This document shows, piece by piece, positions 6,213 to 11,989 of a DNA stretch of 11,989 nucleotides. The notes under the pieces were generated by a model, which worked only from the letters and a program-made list of their open reading frames with translations, was not told the DNA's origin and ran no database searches. The stretch comes from an uncultured Prevotella sp. (lineage in GTDB: Bacteria; Bacteroidota; Bacteroidia; Bacteroidales; Bacteroidaceae), in contig CALZMK010000017.1 of the NCBI GenBank assembly GCA_945788545.1, positions 1 to 11,989 on the forward strand. Direction: 5' to 3'. Every line of letters begins with the position of its first letter. The first letter of the stretch is position 1. The translations under genes and the position numbers were made by a program.

Positions 6213-6806
6213 TCACTCCGCATCCCCCGTGGCAGGGTCGCCGTTCACGGGAGTGTCAACAGTGCCGCCTTCGCCGGCATTGAAGCCCCAGTCGATGGTG
6301 GTGACACTCTGGTTGCCGCTTTCATCCACGGCATACTCGTAGGAGAAGTTCAGTCCGCTGATGAAGGTCTCTACAGCCTCGCCGATAACCTCATCTTTAA
6401 TCTTGAGTTCCTTGTTGCTGCCTGAGATTACCTTGCCGTTCTGGTCGTGAACCTCGAAACTGCGAGTGAGCACTTCGTTGAAAGTGTAGGTCTTGCTCTC
6501 GTCGATTGTCACACCCTGCTTCTTTGTGCAGGCAAAGGCAAAGCCATACTTACATGGCAACTTCTGCGTGATGGTCTTGGTCCACTCGGTGGAGCCCATC
6601 GGTTCGGATTTAACCTGTCCGTCACTGCCTATATAATAAACGGTGACATTAGCCACATCCAACAAATCCTGCGATGCGGTCATACTCAGGGTAGAAACAA
6701 ACTCGGTAGCCTTGCTTGGCTCTGGAGTCGGATTGTCCGGCTCGTCGTCGCCGCAAGCCACAAGGGCGAGGGCAGCCACTGCTAATATAAAAAACTTTTT
6801 AATCAT
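6213..6806 (-). CDS. Lipoprotein, probably surface-exposed, of unknown function
   Basis: The 197-residue product begins with a lipoprotein signal peptide, MIKKFFILAVAALALVAC, with lipobox LVAC and the lipidated Cys at residue 18. The next residues are GDDEPD; an acidic stretch right after the cysteine resembles the signal that directs Bacteroidetes lipoproteins to the cell surface. A Pro-rich tether (about 22-31) leads to a domain of about 150 residues with alternating beta-type sequence (VANVTVYYIGSDGQ, KTYTFNEVLTRSFEV). I do not recognise this domain. The tail is rich in Gly, Asp and Pro and contains IDWGFNAGEGG. The gene follows the giant LRR gene by 66 bp in the same direction with no convincing promoter between, so co-transcription is likely. 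A terminator follows it. A partner or anchor role for the LRR protein is possible but rests only on position. Confidence 0.85.
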   Translation of the reverse strand: MIKKFFILAVAALALVACGDDEPDNPTPEPSKATEFVSTLSMTASQDLLDVANVTVYYIGSDGQVKSEPMGSTEWTKTITQKLPCKYGFAFACTKKQGVTIDESKTYTFNEVLTRSFEVHDQNGKVISGSNKELKIKDEVIGEAVETFISGLNFSYEYAVDESGNQSVTTIDWGFNAGEGGTVDTPVNGDPATGDAE

Positions 6807-6831
6807 AACTTTAAATTTTAATTTTTTTGGG

Positions 6832-6859
6832 GGAGTTAAGGAGTTGACTCCTTAACTCC
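6832..6859. other. Perfect 13-bp inverted repeat between the giant LRR gene and the lipoprotein gene
   Basis: GGAGTTAAGGAGT (6832-6844) and ACTCCTTAACTCC (6847-6859) are exact reverse complements separated by two bases. In RNA the loop would open to about 4-8 bases. The repeat lies 13 bases after the giant gene's TAG and 25 bases before the lipoprotein ATG. On the minus strand it is followed by CCCCC and then seven A, not by a T-run, so it is not a classical terminator. It may stabilise or partition a shared mRNA, or bind a regulator. Confidence 0.5.
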
Positions 6860-6872
6860 TAATTCCCAACTC

Positions 6873-9800
6873 CTAATTATTAATCACCTTCTTCCCGTTG
6901 TGAATATACACTCCCTGCTTCGGTGCGCCATTGAGCTGGCGACCGTTGAGGTCGTAGTAGCGTTCCTTGCCGTCGAAGTCGATGGTCTTCAGGACAGTCT
7001 CGCCCGTTGAGCCGTCAACATCCTCAAACCACGACTGGATGGCGCGGGTAGCCTTCGTGCCGTTCACCTGTATGAAGGCGCGATAGGGGGCTATGTTGCT
7101 CTTGCCGTCGTTGCTTACGGGATGCCACTGGGCATCGGGTTGCAGCACGTAGGCCATCATGCCAGCTGCCTTCTCGTTGTCGATATACGAGAGTGTGCCG
7201 AGCATAGAGTAGCCGGGGGCATTCACCTGCGGCAGACGCAGCGGAGTGACAGGAATCTTCACGTCAGAGGTCTGCTCAATCTTAGCGTCGGCAGCCTCGG
7301 CGATGATGAGGTAAGGCTTCTCGCCCTCCATGTCAGCCACCTGGGTGAAGATGAGTTCGTTGTCCGAACGACCTGAGAGTGTGTAAGCCTTGCAGCCTGC
7401 AGGCACGTCGCAGTCGAACGGCAGACAGGTGGTGTAAGGTGCGGTGCGCTTCTTGAAGTCGCGGTCGTAGCTTATCTCCTTGGCGGTGAACTCCATCGGC
7501 ACGTCATAGTCGCGTGAGTCAGTCAGTTCATACCTTGCGCACTCCCTTGCGCCATCGGCACCATATACCACGTTGGCCTTATCCGAAGAGCCGAATGACG
7601 AAGGCATATACACGAGGGTGTTCTTGGCTGCACCGAGCTTGTCGGCATTAGCGGCGAGCGAGGCTCCAGCCTCCGAGCAGCGGGTGAAGTCAGCCCAGGC
7701 TAAGTTGGCGTTGTTGGAGAAGACATTTGCCTGTATCTCTGTCAATGAGTTGGGCAGAACAACCCTCTTCAAATTGGCGAGAGGTGCGAGGTCGGCGGTT
7801 TTCAGTGAGTCGATGTTAGAGAGTCTGAAATGAGACAAATCTGTCACACCAACATTGTCCTTGAACCATCCATCGAGACTATGCACATTAGACAAGTCAT
7901 CCTTGTCCAAAATGTTTCTCTTGGCACACTCGCGGAACATGTCGTCTTCGTCAAACTCCGTCTTAATGCCGTTGGTATGAGTGGTGTACTCATCATCGGT
8001 ATTATATTGTTCCGCAAGACTCTTAGGCACATAGAAGTTCTCCACGTGATAAGGCTGGTCGCTGACAGGGTCTGTGAACGCGTCACCGTGAAGTGTTGGC
8101 TTCTGTGTACACATAAATGCCATTCTCTTGAGTTTCGGACATTCTCCAAACGCATCATCATCAATATAAACGGTATTGTCGCCAATAACAACGTTTTCGA
8201 GATAAAGCATGTCGTAGCATCCCTCATAATTGATCTTAGTGACAGACTTTGGCAGTATTAGAGTCCTTATATTGTCGCATTTCCAAAACATATCGAATGG
8301 AATAACATCATCTTTTGTAACGTATGAACCATGTTCATCATCATCTGACGTTGATGTCCCTGTGAATCGGATACCGTTCTCATCCGTGCGGATGTCCGCG
8401 TCATAAAGATCAAGATAATACATACGGGAAAGTGACACCCAATCACAATCTGACCACTCTCGTCCGCCAAGGAATCGCAGTACGGCGATATCCTTAGCAT
8501 TGATTGGTCCAACGACTTTCAGAGCGGTAATCTTGGTATAGTCACCTCTGATTTCCTTAATGTTTCTCGAATTACTGGGATCCATCACAACCTCCATGCC
8601 GAGTTTTTCGGCAAGGGTACCAGCCTCTGTTAGCACAACCGTCTTAATGTTGTCATTGCGAGTTCGGTCGCACACAATGTGGTCTGCATACTGAGGCCAT
8701 GCATTACGATAGGCATTCACGCTATCACTTGGCACATAGACAAGGAAGTTGTCGGGCAGGTCAGCAAACGCGTCAGGCTCTATTGTCGGAATAGTACTTG
8801 ACAACGTCTTTATCTTCCCAAGCGAACTACATCCCTTGAACGCACCTGCTGTGATATGTTTCAGCCCGAAAGGCAACCTCACCTCCTGCAGACTGCTGCA
8901 GCCAGAGAGTGAATTATCGCCCAATTCTTCTGCACCACAGTACAGCAGTTCGTTAAATTTTTGAATATTCTTGTTGTTGTCCAACAAGCCTTCGATATCC
9001 GATGCATTAAGTAAGTCGGTTATTGTATAGAAGCCTTTTTCCCTTAATTGGAGTTCCAGATTCTCATCCTCGAATGCTACGATGACAGTGTCAACACGGC
9101 TGTAGTATGCAAATTCGCTTGAGTACTCAGCGGCAAGTTTGCGTGGCACATATATTGCCGTCACATGATAGTCCTCGTCGAGAGCCTTCTTGTGGGTCTC
9201 CGGCTTCTTGTTGCAGAGCATTATCAGCTCCTTGACATTGGGGCTTTGGTAGATGACCTTGTTGTCAAGCCTTTCGACATTCTCACCCACGACAATCCTC
9301 TGTAGATATGGACATGCATAGAAGGCATGATCCTCGATACTGGTAGCTGACTTGGGCAGGATGACAGTACTCAGATTAAGTTCTGAGAACATATAAGTGT
9401 CCACACGGTTGTCTGCCTGCACATAATCGTTGTCGCCGTCACGGTTGTAGGTTGCGCCACCTTTCTTGATGTCTGCATTGTACAGGTCAAGATAGGTCAG
9501 CTTTCCTGCCGGGTTGGGGTCGGAATTCTCAACATCCCTACCTCCGAGGAAACGGATTACACCAATGTCTGTGCCGTTGATAGGACCGTTCACCTTCAGG
9601 CTGTCAATGTCTGAATAATAGCCATGCAACATGAAATCTGAATCATCAGTCACCTCTAATCCTAACTTCTCCGCAAGAGTTCCAGGCTCTGTCAGCGTCA
9701 CCTCGCGGAATCCGCTTGGCTTGCTATAAGTCTGAATATGGTTGGCATATTGCGACCATGCTGACTTATAGGCGTCAACAACCGAGTCTGCCACCATAAT

Positions 9801-11989
9801 GACATAGTCAGTAGGCATACCGTCGAAGAATCCTGTTCCGCTCAGCTCAGGGGGCGTAGGAGAGTTAAAATAGATGCGCTTCATGGATTTGCATCCCTTG
9901 AACGCCTCAGACTCCACCTTTGACACGTTTTCAGGTATAGCCAAGTCATTCAGCGACTCGCAACCATTGAAAGCTCTTGCCCCAATTGTTTTCAAGGTCT
10001 TTGGCAGTGTGATAAGTTTCAGATACTTACATTCCGTGAAACATTCTTCGTCTATTTTATCCAAACCACACGCAGCGAATGTTCTGAATTCCTCGAAACT
10101 ACCGATATCACTCTTCTTAAATACGGTCATAGCCTTGCTCTTGTCGTATTTAGAGGCATCGAAGAGCTTAAACGTTTGACCGTAATCTGATTCGTATCTG
10201 AGACCATCAATATCCTCCACGCAGTCGAGGACCTCGTCGTCTTTAGGATAGAACAGACACGGCACAAACTTGTCCTTGTATTGTGCCCAAGTTGTGTCAT
10301 TCAGATAGGCGTCTTCCAGATTCCAAGGCAGCTTGATTTTCAACTTGTCACATCCATCAAATACACCCTTGCCAAGTGTCAGAGAGTCGGGATAGATGTT
10401 TGCCACATTCTTGTGCCATTTGAATGCACCTTTTTTGTGGTACAAGTTGGAAACAACCACTTCCCTAAGATTCTTGCAATCAGCAAAGCAAGAGTCACCG
10501 AGTGCAACGCTCAGCTCCTTGTATGTATTGCGAGCAATATCGTCGAAATGATCCCAAAACTCCAATACTTCAAGTTCGTTGCAATTATAAAATGCCTTTT
10601 TGCATACACGGTCGAGCTTATAATTATATACTTGCCCTATATCATTCATAAGGACACCTAATCCTTTTTTCCTTGTTATTTGTTCCAAGTCTGGACCTAT
10701 TGCTTCGACATGCTCAATAGTATGAGTGCCAACCTCCTCTGTTTTCTTCTTTGAATTATCCTTGAAAGCATAAGTATATTGAGTACCATACCATTCATAA
10801 TCCACCTTCTTAGGCACATCCACAGCCACAAACATGTTCTTGAAGCGTGACCAATATTCATCTGTTATGAAGTCCTCATAGACCTCCTTGCCAACGATAA
10901 TCTTTATCTTGGTAGTATCGCAGCCCTCGAAGATATGGTTTCCAAGGGGTATGATGTTCAATGGACTCAGTGCCACGTCACGGTCAGTATAGTTACTGCG
11001 CATGATGAGGTTGATGGTCTCCAACTTGTCACATCCCATGAAGCATGAATCGGGCAATGTGATTTGCAGCGGCTCGTACATCTCACCTTTGTTGACATCA
11101 GTAAATTTTACTTCCTTCAGGTTTTTCTTGTCATGGAAAGCGTACTGACCGATAGCTACTGTCTTATAATTATAGGCTGAACCTATGTCATTATAGATGT
11201 TGGCAACCTCAAGGTCGTCATCGATGTCCTTGATATACATGTGGTAGATGGTGTGTTTGGTTTCAGTAACCAACCATTGACCACCTTCCAACTCCCAAGT
11301 ACTTCTGCGCTTAATGTCTTTGCCGATATTTCTTGCAAGATAGTCAACACTATTTGCCCAAGCCATCGTACCATGGACTGTGGCTGCATAAATACACAAT
11401 AACTTAGGCACGATTGATGATGATGCAATGGCAGTCGCATTACCCGCAGCTAATGTTGCCGTTGTGGCTGCAGTATTTGCCATAGCTTCCAAACATACCT
11501 GACCTCCTTCTGATAAAATGGATGCCGGTATTTGTGAGTTTCCCTGAAGGAATAAAGAAGATGTTGCGAATTCAGCCACCTCAGCCATCTCGGTAGCTGC
11601 TGCCGCCGCGGAATTAGCCGTCGCTGCTGCTGCATTGGCTGCTGCATTGGAGGCAGAGGTTAATGCACCGCTGGAAGCCACTGCAATAGCGACTTCAACT
11701 CCAATGATTGCAATATTCCACAGTGAAGATTGCAATCTCAACAATGACGATGTCGGGAGTGTGTTAAGGGTATTTGCTGCATATTCGTATGTTATTCCTT
11801 CGTGCTTTAGTGGTGAGAATGTCGTAGGCATATACTGCGATGCCACAATCTTGTCCTTGTATTGTGACCAGTTCGCATCCAGTATAAAGCTACCATAAAG
11901 CACTGGATCAACAACAATACGGAAATCATCGTCTACACCGTCGAACACGTTCTCTCCGATATATACATCGGTAGGGCTAAGACTCTTCA
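6873..11989 (-). CDS. Giant BspA-type leucine-rich-repeat surface protein (N-terminus outside window)
   Basis: The frame is open to the right edge, so the 5' end is missing. A GTG at 11948 could be mistaken for a start, but SLSPTDVYIGENVFDG continues upstream and matches the internal repeat LTLGKGVFDGCDKLKI, so the LRR array runs on. At least 1,700 residues are present. Most of the protein is BspA/LRR_5 repeats (LITLPKTLKTIGARAFNGC, LNDLAIPENVSKVESEAFKG). Module ends resemble one another: W(S/A/P)QY(K/A)(D/N)..V occurs at least four times, with WSRFKNMFV as a variant. An alanine-rich hydrophobic segment interrupts the array (11319-11741). Two 354-residue modules follow in tandem (7578-9701). 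A C-terminal beta domain with APYTTCLPFDCDVPAG then ends in YYDLNGRQL...QGVYIHNGKKVI (6876-6962), the same tail as the C10/LRR protein. The protein is probably exported and surface-associated, perhaps for adhesion or ligand binding; the ligand is unknown. Confidence 0.9.
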   Translation of the reverse strand, partial: KSLSPTDVYIGENVFDGVDDDFRIVVDPVLYGSFILDANWSQYKDKIVASQYMPTTFSPLKHEGITYEYAANTLNTLPTSSLLRLQSSLWNIAIIGVEVAIAVASSGALTSASNAAANAAAATANSAAAAATEMAEVAEFATSSLFLQGNSQIPASILSEGGQVCLEAMANTAATTATLAAGNATAIASSSIVPKLLCIYAATVHGTMAWANSVDYLARNIGKDIKRRSTWELEGGQWLVTETKHTIYHMYIKDIDDDLEVANIYNDIGSAYNYKTVAIGQYAFHDKKNLKEVKFTDVNKGEMYEPLQITLPDSCFMGCDKLETINLIMRSNYTDRDVALSPLNIIPLGNHIFEGCDTTKIKIIVGKEVYEDFITDEYWSRFKNMFVAVDVPKKVDYEWYGTQYTYAFKDNSKKKTEEVGTHTIEHVEAIGPDLEQITRKKGLGVLMNDIGQVYNYKLDRVCKKAFYNCNELEVLEFWDHFDDIARNTYKELSVALGDSCFADCKNLREVVVSNLYHKKGAFKWHKNVANIYPDSLTLGKGVFDGCDKLKIKLPWNLEDAYLNDTTWAQYKDKFVPCLFYPKDDEVLDCVEDIDGLRYESDYGQTFKLFDASKYDKSKAMTVFKKSDIGSFEEFRTFAACGLDKIDEECFTECKYLKLITLPKTLKTIGARAFNGCESLNDLAIPENVSKVESEAFKGCKSMKRIYFNSPTPPELSGTGFFDGMPTDYVIMVADSVVDAYKSAWSQYANHIQTYSKPSGFREVTLTEPGTLAEKLGLEVTDDSDFMLHGYYSDIDSLKVNGPINGTDIGVIRFLGGRDVENSDPNPAGKLTYLDLYNADIKKGGATYNRDGDNDYVQADNRVDTYMFSELNLSTVILPKSATSIEDHAFYACPYLQRIVVGENVERLDNKVIYQSPNVKELIMLCNKKPETHKKALDEDYHVTAIYVPRKLAAEYSSEFAYYSRVDTVIVAFEDENLELQLREKGFYTITDLLNASDIEGLLDNNKNIQKFNELLYCGAEELGDNSLSGCSSLQEVRLPFGLKHITAGAFKGCSSLGKIKTLSSTIPTIEPDAFADLPDNFLVYVPSDSVNAYRNAWPQYADHIVCDRTRNDNIKTVVLTEAGTLAEKLGMEVVMDPSNSRNIKEIRGDYTKITALKVVGPINAKDIAVLRFLGGREWSDCDWVSLSRMYYLDLYDADIRTDENGIRFTGTSTSDDDEHGSYVTKDDVIPFDMFWKCDNIRTLILPKSVTKINYEGCYDMLYLENVVIGDNTVYIDDDAFGECPKLKRMAFMCTQKPTLHGDAFTDPVSDQPYHVENFYVPKSLAEQYNTDDEYTTHTNGIKTEFDEDDMFRECAKRNILDKDDLSNVHSLDGWFKDNVGVTDLSHFRLSNIDSLKTADLAPLANLKRVVLPNSLTEIQANVFSNNANLAWADFTRCSEAGASLAANADKLGAAKNTLVYMPSSFGSSDKANVVYGADGARECARYELTDSRDYDVPMEFTAKEISYDRDFKKRTAPYTTCLPFDCDVPAGCKAYTLSGRSDNELIFTQVADMEGEKPYLIIAEAADAKIEQTSDVKIPVTPLRLPQVNAPGYSMLGTLSYIDNEKAAGMMAYVLQPDAQWHPVSNDGKSNIAPYRAFIQVNGTKATRAIQSWFEDVDGSTGETVLKTIDFDGKERYYDLNGRQLNGAPKQGVYIHNGKKVINN
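7578..9701 (-). repeat. Two diverged tandem modules of 1,062 bp (354 residues) inside the giant LRR gene
   Basis: VTLTEPGTLAEKLGLEV (first codon at 9701) recurs as VVLTEAGTLAEKLGMEV (8639), exactly 1,062 bases later. Within each copy come GPINgtDIgViRFLGGR, then YLDLYnADIr, then ILPKS.t.I, then FYVPK.LA.qY in the same order, and a closing VP/MP..... unit. The copies are clearly diverged in DNA, so the duplication is old. The right-hand limit is set by the period and is approximate. Confidence 0.75.
11319..11741 (-). other. Alanine-rich hydrophobic helical segment embedded in the giant LRR protein
   Basis: About 140 residues, counting from LLRLQSSLWN to RNIGK, contain a membrane-like stretch (WNIAIIGVEVAIAVASSGAL), an alanine-dominated run (SNAAANAAAATANSAAAAAT) and a second hydrophobic stretch (IVPKLLCIYAATVHGTMAW). 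The segment is inserted where other modules have only a short link after a YEYAAN/YTYAF motif. At DNA level a 12-bp unit, CTGCTGCATTGG, is repeated in tandem at 11627-11650, so slippage may have lengthened it. Confidence 0.6.

Noticed and set aside
11946..11948. GTG as start of the giant LRR protein
   Set aside because: The same frame continues to the window edge with sequence matching internal LRR modules, and no signal peptide follows the GTG.

Overview
The window looks like chromosomal DNA of a member of the Bacteroidales, most probably a Prevotella-type bacterium. The reasons are two very large secreted BspA-type leucine-rich-repeat (LRR) proteins, a C10 (streptopain-like) protease domain fused to LRRs, an 'AAA-ATPase-like plus PD-(D/E)XK' protein of a kind abundant in this order, a lipoprotein with an acidic run after the lipid cysteine, and Bacteroidetes-style promoters (TTTG and TAnnTTTG boxes) with no strong Shine-Dalgarno sequences. 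The genus is inference.

Layout. 1-608 (+): the C-terminal two thirds of adenosine deaminase, cut by the left edge. 609-725: convergent gap with a perfect 18-bp hairpin. 726-3914 (-): 1062-residue secreted protein with signal peptide, C10 protease-like domain, beta-rich middle and LRRs; its catalytic cysteine position is threonine. 3915-4082: its control region, with a -7 box, a 12-bp palindrome and three 12-bp direct repeats spaced exactly 20 bp apart inside a 10-bp inverted repeat, running into the terminator of the next gene. 4083-5867 (-): AAA-ATPase-like/PD-(D/E)XK protein with its own promoter. 5868-6212: a 345-bp gap holding that promoter, a 198-bp foldback element with 17-bp inverted ends (MITE-like) and a strong terminator. 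6213-6806 (-): small lipoprotein. 6873 to the right edge (-): more than 1,700 residues of a giant BspA-type LRR protein whose start lies outside the window.

Functionally this is one housekeeping purine-salvage gene followed by cell-surface accessory genes on the other strand. The giant LRR protein and the lipoprotein lie 66 bp apart in the same direction with no recognisable promoter between them, so they may be co-expressed. Both LRR proteins end in the same short motif (YDLsGRxL..kGxYIxxGKKxI), which suggests a shared export or anchoring route. I see no complete novel multi-gene system. The points most worth checking are the apparently inactive protease domain, the iterated operator-like array upstream of its gene, the foldback element, and the alanine-rich hydrophobic segment inside the giant LRR protein.
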